This document shows, one piece after another, positions 46,429-56,555 of a DNA stretch of 64,000 nt. The first letter of the stretch is position 1. Each line of letters opens with the position of its first letter. Position numbers and translations under genes: made by a program. This stretch comes from Simplicispira hankyongi. Its GTDB lineage: Bacteria > Pseudomonadota > Gammaproteobacteria > Burkholderiales > Burkholderiaceae_C. Below the pieces are notes generated by a model, which was not told the origin of the DNA, ran no database searches, and saw only the letters and a program-made list of their open reading frames with translations. The DNA lies in assembly GCF_003570885.1 (NCBI RefSeq), contig NZ_QXJC01000003.1, positions 916,536 through 980,535 of the forward strand. The letters run 5' to 3'.

Positions 46429-48282
46429 ATGTCCACACCCGCAGCCACTGCTGAACTTCCTGACGGCTCTCTCGATGGCCAAGGTCCCGGCACGCCCTTG
46501 ACGCCCAAAAAGACCCGGCGCAGGCACGCCCCGACCTTGTCGCTTGCCGCCTGGAAGCAGTTCATGAGCGTCGCCAAGCCGTATTGGCAGGGCGACCAGA
46601 AACGCATGGCGTGGGGGCTGTTGGCGCTGCTGATTGGGCTGATGGTCGTCGATACCCAGTTGGCGGTCATGCTGGTGGACAAGAGCGGTGAAATCACCTC
46701 GGCGTTGGCGGGACGGGATGCGTCGCGCTTCTGGGCGGCCGTGCGCACCACGCTCTACGTGCTGGCCTTCGCGGTCCCGGTGTACGCGTTCTACTACTAC
46801 ATGCGGGACGCGTTCTCCAACTATTGGCGGCGCTGGCTGACGTCCCGCTTTCTGGATGGTTACCTCAGCGAACGCCATTACTATGAAATCGGCGCGCGCG
46901 GCGCCATCGACAACCCGGACCAGCGCATCAGCGAGGACATCGACACTTTTACCGGGCGTTCCACCAACTTTCTGCTGATTTTCATCGGCTCGCTGATGCA
47001 ACTCATCGCCTTCAGCGCAGTGCTCTGGTCCATTTCCCACACCCTGGTGGCCATCTTGGCCGTCTACGCCTTTCTCGGAACATTCGGCGCCCTGTACCTG
47101 TTCGGGACACCCCTGATCCGCCTGAATTTCTGGCAACTGCGCCGTGAGGCCGATTTTCGTTTTGGCCTGATGCGGCTGCGCGAGAACGCCGAATCGATTG
47201 CGTTCTACCGCGGCGAAGCACAAGAGCGCGTGCAGCTCAATCAGCGCTTTGAGGCCGCGTTCAACAACTTCGCCCGAATGATCAAGATGCAGCGCTCGCT
47301 CAACCTGTTCCAGCGCTCGTTCAGCCAGCTCACCTTGGTGGTGCCCAGCGTCGTGCTGGCAGGAGCCGTTCTGGCGGGCGAGATGGAAGTCGGGCGCGCG
47401 GTACAGGCCGCGGGTGCCTTCACCGCCGTGCTGGCGGCCGTCTCGCTCATCGTGGACAACTTCGAGAGCCTGAGCCGCTTCGTGGCAGGTATCGACCGAT
47501 TGCACGCGCTCTCGCAGGTGGTTCTGAAAACCCCGGCGGCGCCCGCGCCCTGGGCCGAGCCGCCTGCGATCGGTGAGATTGCCGCCATCGCAAAGCCCGA
47601 TCTGTCGCCGAAGATCGAGATGCGCGCCGGCGACACCTTGGCCATTGAGGGACTCACCCTGTACACACCCGACTACCGCCGCATGCTGGTGCAGGACTTG
47701 TCGCTGCAGCTCGCACCGGGCGAGGCGCTGCTCATCACGGGCCCGAGCGGCTGCGGCAAGAGTTCGCTGCTGCGGGCCATTGCCGGCTTGTGGAACAGTG
47801 GCAGCGGGGTGGTGCAGCACCCGCCGATCGAAGACATGTTCTTCCTGCCACAACGCCCCTACATGCAAAGCGGCACGCTGCGCAGCCAGATCATCTACCC
47901 ATCCACCACCACCGATCTCGCAGATGAGCGGCTGCTGGAGCTACTCCAGCAGGTGCACCTCGAAACGCTGGCCGAGCGGGTCGGCGGATTGGAAGCGACG
48001 CACGATTGGGAAAAGCTCCTCTCCACCGGTGAGCAGCAGCGCCTGGCGTTTGCGCGGGTGCTGGCGCGCCATCCTGGCATGGTGATTCTGGACGAAGCCA
48101 CCAGCGCACTCGATGATGCCAACGAGGCCTCGCTGTACCAGCAGCTGCGCGAAAGTGGGGCCACGTTGGTCAGCATTGCGCACCGGTATTCGGTGCTGCG
48201 GCACCACAGCCAGGTGCTGGAGTTCAAAAGCGACGGTGCCTGGGCGCTGCACGACGCCGCCACGTTCAACTTCGCTGGCTGA
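46429..48282 (+). CDS. SbmA/BacA-like ABC transporter with fused ATPase (YddA type)
   Basis: 617 residues. An ABC_membrane_2 domain with about six helices (about 55-340: LLALLIGLMVVDTQLAVML, VLAFAVPVYAFYYYMRDAFS, FLLIFIGSLMQLIAFSAVLW) is joined to an ATPase with Walker A ITGPSGCGKSSLLR, signature LSTGEQQRLAFAR and Walker B MVILDEATSALDD. The LSTGEQQR signature and the EDIDTFTGRSTNF segment are typical of the BacA-related/ABCD group, which moves very-long-chain fatty acids, peptides or B12. The 45-residue N-terminal tail is polar. Substrate uncertain. Confidence 0.88.
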   Translation: MSTPAATAELPDGSLDGQGPGTPLTPKKTRRRHAPTLSLAAWKQFMSVAKPYWQGDQKRMAWGLLALLIGLMVVDTQLAVMLVDKSGEITSALAGRDASRFWAAVRTTLYVLAFAVPVYAFYYYMRDAFSNYWRRWLTSRFLDGYLSERHYYEIGARGAIDNPDQRISEDIDTFTGRSTNFLLIFIGSLMQLIAFSAVLWSISHTLVAILAVYAFLGTFGALYLFGTPLIRLNFWQLRREADFRFGLMRLRENAESIAFYRGEAQERVQLNQRFEAAFNNFARMIKMQRSLNLFQRSFSQLTLVVPSVVLAGAVLAGEMEVGRAVQAAGAFTAVLAAVSLIVDNFESLSRFVAGIDRLHALSQVVLKTPAAPAPWAEPPAIGEIAAIAKPDLSPKIEMRAGDTLAIEGLTLYTPDYRRMLVQDLSLQLAPGEALLITGPSGCGKSSLLRAIAGLWNSGSGVVQHPPIEDMFFLPQRPYMQSGTLRSQIIYPSTTTDLADERLLELLQQVHLETLAERVGGLEATHDWEKLLSTGEQQRLAFARVLARHPGMVILDEATSALDDANEASLYQQLRESGATLVSIAHRYSVLRHHSQVLEFKSDGAWALHDAATFNFAG

Positions 48283-48306
48283 CGCGCGACTCTGCGGCCC
48301 AGGGCC

Positions 48307-48813
48307 TCATTCGGCGCCAACGCGCACAGGCTGAGAATGGCCAATGGACGAGAGGGACGTCGCAGCTTCGGCACCACAAGCGAGCAGGCGCTTGCGCAGA
48401 CGCAGCACCGCCTTGTCCTTGGACAGCAGGATGGCGCCGTGCGCTGCGGCCAGGTCGATGAAGGGCTGGTCGTCGGCGTCCTTGCAAATGGCGCTGGCAC
48501 GCGGTGCAGGCGCCACGGTCTGCACGGCGGCATCAAAGCGCGCCAGCACGGCCTCAGGCGTGAGGCCGTAGAACGCGACGCGCGGCGCGATCTGCGGGTA
48601 GCTGAGCACGCGGGCCAGCTCGCCGCGCATGCCGGCTGTCGCGATCCAGTGCAGCGCCCCCGAAACCAGCAGGCCGGGCAGCAGCGCGGTGGCCGGGTCG
48701 GCAAACACCAGCAAGTCGAGCACGATGTTGGTGTCCAGCACCAGCGCGCGGCGGCTGCCGGCGGCTGGCAGCGCCGCCGTCAGCTCACGCACCATCGGCG
48801 GAAGCGGGAGCAT
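48307..48813 (-). CDS. PIN-domain protein (PIN_3, putative toxin-antitoxin RNase)
   Basis: 168 residues. PIN acidic residues: ALVLDTNIVLDLLVF (first Asp), the Glu in MRGELARVLSYPQI, and CKDADDQPFIDLAAAHGA followed by LLSKDKAVLRL. All four acidic positions appear present, so an RNase is possible. No antitoxin gene is adjacent; instead its start overlaps the rRNA methyltransferase stop by 29 bases. Such PIN proteins next to rlmL-like genes seem to be a chromosomal arrangement rather than a mobile TA module. Confidence 0.8.
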   Translation of the reverse strand: MLPLPPMVRELTAALPAAGSRRALVLDTNIVLDLLVFADPATALLPGLLVSGALHWIATAGMRGELARVLSYPQIAPRVAFYGLTPEAVLARFDAAVQTVAPAPRASAICKDADDQPFIDLAAAHGAILLSKDKAVLRLRKRLLACGAEAATSLSSIGHSQPVRVGAE

Positions 48814-50104
48814 CGCCCGGCCGGCTGCGCAGGCTGCCGCGAATCAGGTCGAAGCGGAACAAGCGGCATTCGATGGGGCCGTTCCACATCGGCACGCGGC
48901 GCGACTCCTTCAGGCGCATCTTGCCGGGGAGCTTCAGGTCGGGCGTGAGCATCCACGCCTGCCAGCCCGTGTAATGCTTCTTCCAGTGGCTGGCGAGCTG
49001 CTGGAAGAATTCGCTGCCGTCGCCACTGTCCCCCTCCGCGCCCTGCACTTGCGCCGCCTCGCGCCCCACGGCCACCCCGTGCGCGCGCTGCTGGGCACGC
49101 TCGCGCGCGTTTTGGCCGGCGGAGCCTGCCGCAGCAATGCGCTCGCCGTACGGTGGGTTGAGCAGCATCACGCCCGGCTGCTCGCAGGGCGGCATGCGCT
49201 GCAGGGCGTCACCGCCGCGCAGTTGCACGGCCCGGGCGACGCCGGCGCGCTCGGCGTTGTGCTCGGCAAAATCGACCATGCGGTGTGAAATATCACTGCC
49301 AAATATACCTGTAGGGCAGGTAGTTATTGCGCTAGTAGCTTCTTCTTTGATAGCACCCCAGACATGCATCTGGAATGGCAAGAGCTTCTCAAAGGCAAAG
49401 CGCCGTTGCAGGCCCGGCGCAATATTGCAGGCCATTTGTGCCGCTTCGATGACCACCGTGCCACTGCCGCAGCACGGGTCGTAGAGCGGCAGGGGCGCAT
49501 CGCCCTGCGGGTCCCAACCGGTGGCAGCGATCATGGCGGCGGCGAGCGTCTCCTTGAGCGGGGCGTCGCCTTTGGCTCCGCCTTCCTTGACGTTCCGCCA
49601 GCCGCGCTTGAACAGCGGCTCACCCGAGGTGTCGATGTAGACCGTGGCCTCGTCGGTGGTCAGGTGCAGGTGCACGCGCACGTCGGGCCACTGGGTGTCC
49701 ACGTCGGGGCGCACGCCGGCCTTGGAACGAAAGCGGTCGGCCACCGCGTCCTTGGTGCGCAGCGCGGCAAAGTTCAGGCTGGTCAGTGGGCTGTGCTGGG
49801 CCGTGACTTCCACCTTGAAGCTCTGGCGCGGCGTGAACCAGATCTCCCAGGCAATGCCGGACGCCAGGGCGTAAATATCGTTCTCGTTGCGGTACAGGCC
49901 CTGGGCCAACTGCACCAGCACGCGCTGCGCCAGGCGGCTGTGCAGGTTGAGCAAAAGCGCATCGCGCCAGGAAGCCTGCAGCAGTACGCCGCCACGGCCC
50001 ACAAGCAAATCGTTGCCGGTGAGGCCAGTGATTTGGTGCACCTCGTCGGCCAGAAAGCCCTCGACGCCGGCGGCGCAAGGGAGAAATAGATGAAGTTGAT
50101 TCAT
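48785..50104 (-). CDS. THUMP-domain class I SAM-dependent rRNA methyltransferase (RlmL N-terminal-half type)
   Basis: 439 residues. An N-terminal THUMP domain (about 5-160) binds RNA. The methyltransferase domain has DPCCGSGTVVIEAAQM (SAM loop) and the guanine-N2 catalytic motif LLNPPYGERI. It matches the N-terminal methyltransferase of E. coli RlmL (23S m2G2445); the fused second domain of RlmL is absent. An AT-rich insertion derived from a palindromic repeat (49318-49356) encodes about residues 250-262 (AIKEEATSAITT), just before IFGSDIS. Start MNQLHLFLPCAAG chosen. Confidence 0.88.
   Translation of the reverse strand: MNQLHLFLPCAAGVEGFLADEVHQITGLTGNDLLVGRGGVLLQASWRDALLLNLHSRLAQRVLVQLAQGLYRNENDIYALASGIAWEIWFTPRQSFKVEVTAQHSPLTSLNFAALRTKDAVADRFRSKAGVRPDVDTQWPDVRVHLHLTTDEATVYIDTSGEPLFKRGWRNVKEGGAKGDAPLKETLAAAMIAATGWDPQGDAPLPLYDPCCGSGTVVIEAAQMACNIAPGLQRRFAFEKLLPFQMHVWGAIKEEATSAITTCPTGIFGSDISHRMVDFAEHNAERAGVARAVQLRGGDALQRMPPCEQPGVMLLNPPYGERIAAAGSAGQNARERAQQRAHGVAVGREAAQVQGAEGDSGDGSEFFQQLASHWKKHYTGWQAWMLTPDLKLPGKMRLKESRRVPMWNGPIECRLFRFDLIRGSLRSRPGDAPASADGA
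49318..49356 (-). repeat. Dispersed palindrome, 5' half copy inside the rRNA methyltransferase gene
   Basis: On the minus strand TGCTATCAAAGAAGAAGCTA then CTAGCGCAATAACT, matching the left half of the copy at 58460-58522. It is in frame and AT-rich against a GC-rich gene. Confidence 0.55.
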
Positions 50105-50246
50105 AGGATGACTGTTGCGCCGTGCAACCACCGCTGCCACCAGCAGCCAAACGCCAGTGCCACCGTGGAACCGGCTTTGCCGGGCCAGGGGTGGCGTCCC
50201 CCTCCCGCAGGAGAGGGGGATGGCGCGCAGCGCCGCAGGGGGTGTT

Positions 50247-51812
50247 TCATGTCAGCGCCTTGCGCAGCGTGGTGGTGGGGATCTTCAGCGCTTCGCGGTA
50301 TTTGGCCACGGTGCGGCGCGCGCATTCGATGCCCTGCTCCTTGAGCATGTCGGCAATCTGGCTGTCCGAGAGCGGTCTGGCCGGGTTCTCAGCGGCGACG
50401 AACTGTTTGATGAGCGCCCGCACCGCCGTGCTCGACGCATTGCCGCCCGTATCCGTCCCCAGACCCGAGCCAAAGAAAAACTTGAGTTCGTAAGTGCCCT
50501 GGGGCGTGGCCATGTATTTCGCGGTGGTGACACGCGAGATCGTCGATTCGTGCAGCCCCAGCTCGTCGGCAATGTCGCGCAGCACCAGCGGGCGCATGGC
50601 CAGTTCGCCATGCACGAAGAAGTTCTTTTGCCGTTCGACGATGGCGCGCGAGACGCGCAGGATGGTGTCGAAGCGCTGCTGGATGTTCTTGATGAACCAG
50701 CGCGCCTCCTGCAGCCGCTGCTGCAGCGCCTGGTGGCCGTCGCTGCCGCGGTGGCCGCGCAGGGCGCCCGCGTAAATGTCGTGCACGCGCAGGCGCGGCA
50801 TCACGTCGGGATTGAGCTGCACGGAAAACTGCGCGCCTCCTGTGCCGACACGGCGCACCAGCACGTCGGGGACGATGGCATTGCGCTCCACATTGGCAAA
50901 GCGCCGGCCGGGGCGGGGTTCAAGGCTGGCAATGAGGGCCATGGCCGCGCGCACGGCGTCTTCGCTGGCGCCGCACAGGGGGGCCAGGCGCCGCACGTCG
51001 CGCCGCGCGAGCAGGTCAAGCGGCTGCTGGCAGATGGCAAGCGCGGTCGCGAGTGTCTCGGCGTGCTGCGCCTCGTCGTGCCGAAGCGCCTGCAGCTGCA
51101 GGCGCAGGCATTCCGCCAGATTGCGCGCGCCGACACCGGTGGGCTCCAGACTTTGCAGCAGCGAGAGCGCCACGGTGAAGCGGTGCACCAGTTCTTCGGC
51201 TTCCTCCGCGTCGCCCTCGGCCAAACCGGCGGCCAGCTCCTCGAGGGGGTCTTCCAGGTAGCCGTTGTCGTTCAAGGATTCGATCAGAAAGGAGAGCGCT
51301 GCACGGTCAATATCGGAAAGGCGCAGCGACAGCGCCTGGCGGTGCAGGAAGTCGGTCAGCGAGCCATGCTCCTGCGCGCGGTCCAGCGCGTCGCCCACGC
51401 CTTCGCCTTGGTCGCTCTGCTGGCGCGCGGGGGCGTCGCCGCCCCATTCGGCATCGTCAGGCGCCAGGTCGTACGTGCCATCGCCCGACCAATCCAGCAG
51501 CTCATCCGCTCCGGAATATTCCGAATCATTTTGGCTATCGGCGTTTACTGCACTTTCGCTATCAGCTCCTGAATACGTAGCGCTTTCGATGGGCGCATCA
51601 TCAGCCTGCACGGGCATGTCGGCCTGCAGCAGGCCAAACTCCTCGCGCGGCGCCTCGTCGCTCTCGCGTTCCAGAAACGGGTTGTCGTCGAGCATCTGGT
51701 CGACTTCCTGCCCCAGCTCCAGCGTCGAGAGCTGCAGCAATCGAATGGATTGCTGCAACTGCGGCGTGAGCGCCAGATGCTGCGAGACGCGCAGCGACAG
51801 GCCGGGTTTCAC
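50247..51812 (-). CDS. rpoN: RNA polymerase sigma-54 factor
   Basis: 521 residues. Region I is Gln/Leu-rich (SQHLALTPQLQQSIRLLQLS, activator contact), followed by an unusually long acidic region II (about 50-150), the core-binding domain (SDIDRAALSFLIESLNDNGYL, GVGARNLAECLRLQL) and the DNA-binding domain with helix-turn-helix LVLRDIADELGLHESTISRV and the RpoN box ARRTVAKYREAL. A low-GC patch (51515-51595) in region II encodes two YSGAD units. Downstream of lptB on the same strand, as in many proteobacteria. Confidence 0.96.
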   Translation of the reverse strand: MKPGLSLRVSQHLALTPQLQQSIRLLQLSTLELGQEVDQMLDDNPFLERESDEAPREEFGLLQADMPVQADDAPIESATYSGADSESAVNADSQNDSEYSGADELLDWSGDGTYDLAPDDAEWGGDAPARQQSDQGEGVGDALDRAQEHGSLTDFLHRQALSLRLSDIDRAALSFLIESLNDNGYLEDPLEELAAGLAEGDAEEAEELVHRFTVALSLLQSLEPTGVGARNLAECLRLQLQALRHDEAQHAETLATALAICQQPLDLLARRDVRRLAPLCGASEDAVRAAMALIASLEPRPGRRFANVERNAIVPDVLVRRVGTGGAQFSVQLNPDVMPRLRVHDIYAGALRGHRGSDGHQALQQRLQEARWFIKNIQQRFDTILRVSRAIVERQKNFFVHGELAMRPLVLRDIADELGLHESTISRVTTAKYMATPQGTYELKFFFGSGLGTDTGGNASSTAVRALIKQFVAAENPARPLSDSQIADMLKEQGIECARRTVAKYREALKIPTTTLRKALT

Positions 51813-51814
51813 GG

Positions 51815-52585
51815 CTACATCCGGAAGTGCTCGCCCAGGTACACCCGGCGCACTTCGGCGTTGTCCACGATGTCGGTCGGCGTGCCCTGCGCCAGCACCT
51901 CGCCCTCGCTGATGATGAAGGCGTGGTCGCAGATGCCCAGCGTCTCGCGCACGTTGTGATCGGTGATCAGGACACCGATACCGCGCGCCTTCAGGAAACC
52001 GATGATGCGCTGGATCTCGATCACGGCGATGGGGTCGATCCCGGCAAAGGGCTCGTCCAGCAGAATGAAACGCGGCTGCGTGGCAAGGGCCCGTGCAATC
52101 TCCACGCGGCGGCGCTCACCGCCCGAGAGGGCCACCGCTGGAGAGTCGCGCAGGTGTTCCACGCGCAACTCTTGCAAAAGCTCGGTCAGGCGCTCTTCAA
52201 TGGCCGCCTTGGCGAGCGGTTTGCCCTCCTCGCCCTGCTGCAGTTCCAGCACGGCGCGCACGTTCTCCTGCACCGTGAGTTTGCGGAAAATGGAGGCTTC
52301 CTGGGGCAGGTACGACAGCCCCAGGCGCGAGCGCCGGTGGATCGGCATGTGCGCCACCGAATGCCCGTCGATCAGGATGTCGCCCGCGTCGCAAGGCACC
52401 AGGCCGACGATCATATAAAACGAAGTGGTCTTGCCCGCGCCATTGGGGCCGAGCAGTCCGACGACCTCGCCCTTGCGCATGCTGAGGGACACGTCCTTGA
52501 CCACCTTGCGGCCGCCATAGGATTTCGCCAGGTGCCGCACCTCCAGCAGGCTGGTCGCGCTGCTGGCCTGCGCTGGTGCCGTCAC
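51815..52585 (-). CDS. lptB: LPS export ABC transporter ATP-binding protein LptB
   Basis: 256 residues. ATPase of the LptB2FGC complex that extracts LPS from the inner membrane. Walker [17 protein letters not shown], signature [16 protein letters not shown], Walker [18 protein letters not shown]-loop [11 protein letters not shown], plus [17 protein letters not shown]. It overlaps lptA by four bases (ATGA) and ends 2 bases before rpoN. Confidence 0.96.
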   Translation of the reverse strand: MTAPAQASSATSLLEVRHLAKSYGGRKVVKDVSLSMRKGEVVGLLGPNGAGKTTSFYMIVGLVPCDAGDILIDGHSVAHMPIHRRSRLGLSYLPQEASIFRKLTVQENVRAVLELQQGEEGKPLAKAAIEERLTELLQELRVEHLRDSPAVALSGGERRRVEIARALATQPRFILLDEPFAGIDPIAVIEIQRIIGFLKARGIGVLITDHNVRETLGICDHAFIISEGEVLAQGTPTDIVDNAEVRRVYLGEHFRM

Positions 52586-53256
52586 TTCGCGTCGCCGCCG
52601 AGGCGGTTGCTGGGACGCAGAAGGGGGTTGGCGTCCGAGGCTGGAGCGGCGGCGGCTGCTGGCGCGGCGTCACGCGGCGCGAGGACAGCCCGTACGCGCC
52701 CTGTACCGTCCCCCGGCTTTTTGCCCGTGTTGCGGCCGTCCACGGTAAATACATCGGTCAGGTTGTTGTAGACGATCACGTCGCCGGTAATTTCGTCACT
52801 CAAATCACCCCCCCGGTAACGGCGCAGCTCGGCCTGATGGATGAAGCGCACGGTATCGGCCTTGCCGTTGTATTCGATGGTTTGCGCCTCCCCCTCGATG
52901 AACTCTTGCGGGGCGCTTGGCGCCGTGTCGCGCTTCTGGCGGAAAAACGCGCGCTGACCAGCACCACCGGTGACCGTTCCCGACTGGTAGCCGTCGGCGT
53001 CCTGGTGCACCTCCAGCCGCGTGCCGCGCAGCACGATGCTGCCCTTGGTCACGACCACCTTGCCGGTGAACACGCTGGTCTGCTGCAGTTCGTCGTGCCG
53101 CAACTGGTCGGCCTCGATGTTCATGGGCTGGTTGCGATCGGCCTTCTCGGCGAACACCGGCGCCGTGGCAAGCACCCCCATGGCGGCGAGCACCCATGCG
53201 ATGAGCTCGACGGGTCGCACACGAGAAAAAGGAGACGGCAAGAAAAGAGAGAACAT
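52582..53256 (-). CDS. lptA: LPS transport periplasmic protein LptA
   Basis: 224 residues. A signal peptide (about 1-37, ending in APVFAE) is followed by the OstA/LptA beta-jellyroll: [53 protein letters not shown] and [18 protein letters not shown] Pro/Ala-rich tail follows. It bridges LPS from LptC to LptD. A GTG 24 bases upstream is an alternative start. lptC and kdsC, often next to lptA, are not in this window; dsbA lies upstream instead. Confidence 0.9.
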   Translation of the reverse strand: MFSLFLPSPFSRVRPVELIAWVLAAMGVLATAPVFAEKADRNQPMNIEADQLRHDELQQTSVFTGKVVVTKGSIVLRGTRLEVHQDADGYQSGTVTGGAGQRAFFRQKRDTAPSAPQEFIEGEAQTIEYNGKADTVRFIHQAELRRYRGGDLSDEITGDVIVYNNLTDVFTVDGRNTGKKPGDGTGRVRAVLAPRDAAPAAAAAPASDANPLLRPSNRLGGDAK

Positions 53257-53348
53257 GCGAAGAGTGTCAGTAAAGGGCACGCCAACGCAGGGTGAACACT
53301 GCTGGCCTTTGGCGGCACGAATCTTGCAACCATTGTGCCATGCACGGG

Positions 53349-53380
53349 CAAAAAAATGCCCGCAGCGTCCGCGGGCATTA
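53349..53380 (-). terminator. Intrinsic terminator of dsbA
   Basis: On the minus strand AATGCCCGCGGAC pairs with GCTGCGGGCATT, followed by seven T. It separates dsbA from lptA. Confidence 0.8.
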
Positions 53381-53406
53381 CAGGGAAGACAGCCCCGGTT
53401 GCGAAA

Positions 53407-54045
53407 TCAGCCTTTGGCGACCAACGCTTCGACCACTTTGAGCATTCCGGTCAGGCTGCCGGCCATGCTGCCATCGGTGTAGTAGCGCCCTGCCACGCCC
53501 ATGGAGGGAACACCCTCGACGCCGTAGGCGTCTTGCAATTGGGACACCTTGCGGACCTCGTTGGAGACTGTGAAGGAGTTGTACATCTCCTTGAACTTGG
53601 CCAAATCCATGCCCGGCTGCTTGGCGATCCAGGCAAAAATGCCATCGTCCTTGGAGAGATTTTGCTTCTCGACGTGAATGGCATGAAACACCTTGGCTTG
53701 CAGTTGGTCTACCTTGCCCAAGCCTTCAAGGGCGTAGTACAACTTTTGCTGAGGGGCAAAACTCGCGTTGAAGGCGATCGGGACGCGGCGAAACGCCATG
53801 GTTTTGGGCGGCGTCTTGAGCCAGGCTTCCAGCGTGGGCTCGAATTCGTTGCAATGCGGGCAGTTGTACCAGAAGAACTCAATCACCTCGACCTTGCCGG
53901 CGGGGGCCTCGACGAGCGCGGGCTTGGAAAGGCGGGTGTAATTCTTGCCTTCCGTGGGCGCAGCGCCCTGTGCCCAGACTGGCAGAGACAGACCTGACGC
54001 CGCCAGCAGGGTGGCCGAGGTGGCGGAAAACTCTCTACGGTTCAT
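53407..54045 (-). CDS. dsbA: Thiol:disulfide interchange protein DsbA
   Basis: 212 residues. N-terminal signal (MNRREFSATSATLLAASGLS...WAQG), with a twin-arginine start that could be Tat or Sec. The active site is CPHC in FFWYNCPHCNEFEP (about residues 62-65), and cis-Pro region GVPSMGVAGRYY. It oxidises cysteines of secreted proteins. A strong terminator follows. The SPOR-domain gene lies 53 bp upstream on the same strand. Confidence 0.93.
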   Translation of the reverse strand: MNRREFSATSATLLAASGLSLPVWAQGAAPTEGKNYTRLSKPALVEAPAGKVEVIEFFWYNCPHCNEFEPTLEAWLKTPPKTMAFRRVPIAFNASFAPQQKLYYALEGLGKVDQLQAKVFHAIHVEKQNLSKDDGIFAWIAKQPGMDLAKFKEMYNSFTVSNEVRKVSQLQDAYGVEGVPSMGVAGRYYTDGSMAGSLTGMLKVVEALVAKG

Positions 54046-54098
54046 TCAATACGCTCCTGATGGGTGTTTGCTGTGGGATGGAGAGCCGGCGCGAAAGT

Positions 54099-54764
54099 TC
54101 AGCGCTGTACGCGCACCAGCGCCGACTCGACGCCAGCGCCATCGAGCTTCTCCTTGAGCTGCTCGGCGTCTACGCGCTTGACAAAGGGGCCAATGCGCAC
54201 GCGGAACACGGTGCGCCCGCTCTGCTCGCGCTCGTTCACGCGGGCCTCCCACCCCAGCATGGCAAGCTTGGCGCGCTGGGCGTCGGCGTCGCTCTGGGTG
54301 CGAAAGGCTCCGGCTTGAACATAGTAGTCAAACGGATCGACAGACCCCGCAGCCGTTGGTGCTGCTGCTGCGGGCGCCGACTTGCCTGCACGTGCCTTGG
54401 CCAAGTCGCCCAGTGGATCACTGGGCACGGGTGCCGGGTTGGCTGCTGCCGGGGCCGATGCCGGGGTCGATGCGGAGGCCGCAGCAACACCAGCGGCCGG
54501 GCTCGCCGTGGCAGGCGCAGGCCGCACGCTGCCTTTGCCATACAGCGGCAAATTCGGGTCCCAGTTTTTGTTCTTTTGCTCCTCGGCATTGTCCTGATCG
54601 GAGCTGCGGATCGCCCCCTTGTTCAGAAAAGGCACCGGTACTTTGGTGACATACACCGCCACGCCCAGCGCTACGCCCAGGCCGATCAGCAGGCCAATGA
54701 TGAGACCAACGATGGTTCCGCCCGATTGATTCTTTTTCATATCCTCGCCGTGGTTCCGATTCAC
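54099..54764 (-). CDS. SPOR-domain membrane protein
   Basis: 221 residues from GTG at 54764, which overlaps the argS stop (GTGA); an in-frame ATG (54740) is an alternative. One N-terminal helix ([20 protein letters not shown]), a Pro/Ala/Ser-rich periplasmic linker (about 80-140) and a C-terminal SPOR domain ([40 protein letters not shown]). SPOR domains bind denuded peptidoglycan at the division septum; this is an FtsN-like layout, and argS-ftsN-like-dsbA order is common in betaproteobacteria. Confidence 0.88.
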   Translation of the reverse strand: MNRNHGEDMKKNQSGGTIVGLIIGLLIGLGVALGVAVYVTKVPVPFLNKGAIRSSDQDNAEEQKNKNWDPNLPLYGKGSVRPAPATASPAAGVAAASASTPASAPAAANPAPVPSDPLGDLAKARAGKSAPAAAAPTAAGSVDPFDYYVQAGAFRTQSDADAQRAKLAMLGWEARVNEREQSGRTVFRVRIGPFVKRVDAEQLKEKLDGAGVESALVRVQR

Positions 54765-56458
54765 ATTCTTCGTGGCGCCGAGACGCCGAGCACCGCCAAG
54801 CCATTGTGCAATACCTGCGCCGTGGCAGCGACGAGCGCCAGACGTGCGGTTTTCACACGCGCATCGTCCACCAGGATGCGCTCGGCATCGTAGTAGCTGT
54901 GGTAGCTGGCGGCCAGGTCGCGCAGGTAGAAGGTGACGTCGTGGGGCGCCTCGCCTTCGGTGGCTGCGGTGAGCATCTCGGGGTATTTGGCCAGTTGCAG
55001 CATCAGGGCCTGGGCCTGCGGGCCGTCGAGCGGCGAAAGGTCCACGTCCGCCAACGTCGCGACGTCGCCACCCCAGCCCGCCAGCACCGAGCAGATGCGG
55101 GCATGGGCATATTGCACGTAGTACACCGGGTTGTCGTTGTTCTTCGCCACCGCCAGGTCGACGTCAAAGGTGTATTCGGTATCGGGCTTGCGGCTGAGCA
55201 GGAAGAAGCGCACGGCGTCCTTGCTGGTCCACTCGATCAGGTCGCGCAGCGTCACGTAGCTGCCAGCGCGCTTGCTGATCTTGACCTCTTCGCCGCCTTT
55301 GACCACGCGCACCATGGTGTGCAGCACGTAGTCGGGGTAGCCCTGTGGAATCCCCACGTCGGCCGCCTGCAAACCAGCGCGCACCCGGGCAATGGTGCCG
55401 TGGTGGTCGGTGCCCTGGATATTGACCACCTTGGTGAAGCCGCGCTCCCATTTGGCGATGTGGTAGGCCACATCGGGCACGAAGTAGGTGTAGGTGCCGT
55501 CCTGCTTGCGCATGACGCGGTCCTTGTCGTCGCCGTAGTCGGTGCTCTTGAGCCACAAGGCGCCGTCCTGCTCGTAGGTCTTGCCGTTGGCGATGAGCCG
55601 GTTCACCGTTGCCTCGACGCGGCCGCTGGTGTACAGGCTCGATTCGAGGTAATACTCGTCGAAATGCAGGTTGAAGGCCTGCAAATCCTTGTCCTGCTCG
55701 TTGCGCAGGTAGGCCACCGCAAACTGGCGAATGTTGTCGTAGTCCTCCACATCGCCGTTGGCGGTGAACTCACGATCATCGGCCTTAACGGTGGCACGAG
55801 CCTTGAAAGCCTCGGCAATGTCGGCGATGTAGTCGCCGTTGTAGAAGTTCTTGGCCAGCGGGTTGTCGCTGTCGGTGGGCCAGCACTCGTCACCGGGCTT
55901 GAAGCCCTTGGCACGCAGCTGCGTGCTCTTGGTCAGGGTGTCAATCTGCACCCCCGCATCGTTGTAATAGAACTCGCGGTGCACGTCCCAGCCCTGGGTG
56001 GCAAACAGGTGGCACAGGGCGTCGCCCAGTGCCGCCTGCCGGCCATGGCCCACATGCAGCGGGCCGGTCGGGTTGGCCGAGACGAACTCCACCAGCACCT
56101 TGTCGCCACGCTTAGGCTGCATGCCAAAGCGCGTTCCAGCGCCCAGCACCTCCTGCACCACCTGTTGTTTGGCGGCGGGTTTGAGGCGGATATTGAGAAA
56201 ACCGGGGCCAGCGATGTCCATGGCCTCGACCCAGCGCTCGAATGCAGGCATGGCCAGCAGCGCGGTGCGCAAGCGCTCGCCCAACTCGCGCGGGTTGGCC
56301 TTGAGCGGCTTGGCCAGTTGCATGGCGGCGGTGCACGCGTAGTCTCCATGGGCGGCAACCTTGGGCGATTCGAACGCAGCGCGCGCGCCAGCGCCGGGGG
56401 CAAAGCTTTCCAGCACGTCGGACAGGGCCGCGAGCAGTTGTTTTTTGGCAGTGAGCAT
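54761..56458 (-). CDS. argS: Arginyl-tRNA synthetase
   Basis: 565 residues. Class I synthetase with N-terminal Add-1 domain, HIGH-type signature [19 protein letters not shown] (about 125-143), YYNDAGVQ, and [11 protein letters not shown] plus [16 protein letters not shown] (about 370-385), the KMSKS equivalent. The DALR-type anticodon domain ends the protein ([20 protein letters not shown]). Start ATG at 56458 is family-typical. Confidence 0.97.
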   Translation of the reverse strand: MLTAKKQLLAALSDVLESFAPGAGARAAFESPKVAAHGDYACTAAMQLAKPLKANPRELGERLRTALLAMPAFERWVEAMDIAGPGFLNIRLKPAAKQQVVQEVLGAGTRFGMQPKRGDKVLVEFVSANPTGPLHVGHGRQAALGDALCHLFATQGWDVHREFYYNDAGVQIDTLTKSTQLRAKGFKPGDECWPTDSDNPLAKNFYNGDYIADIAEAFKARATVKADDREFTANGDVEDYDNIRQFAVAYLRNEQDKDLQAFNLHFDEYYLESSLYTSGRVEATVNRLIANGKTYEQDGALWLKSTDYGDDKDRVMRKQDGTYTYFVPDVAYHIAKWERGFTKVVNIQGTDHHGTIARVRAGLQAADVGIPQGYPDYVLHTMVRVVKGGEEVKISKRAGSYVTLRDLIEWTSKDAVRFFLLSRKPDTEYTFDVDLAVAKNNDNPVYYVQYAHARICSVLAGWGGDVATLADVDLSPLDGPQAQALMLQLAKYPEMLTAATEGEAPHDVTFYLRDLAASYHSYYDAERILVDDARVKTARLALVAATAQVLHNGLAVLGVSAPRRM

Positions 56459-56555
56459 TGGCGGATTTTACGGGGCTCGCCAGCGCGCCCTGCGCAGGGG
56501 TATATTGCGTGCACGGGGCGCTTTGGCCTCGTTTTTTTCCTCCAATGGAGCACCC

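Noticed and set aside
48307..48813. A mobile type II toxin-antitoxin module
   Set aside because: Only the PIN component is present, and it is embedded next to a housekeeping methyltransferase with no antitoxin-like frame nearby.
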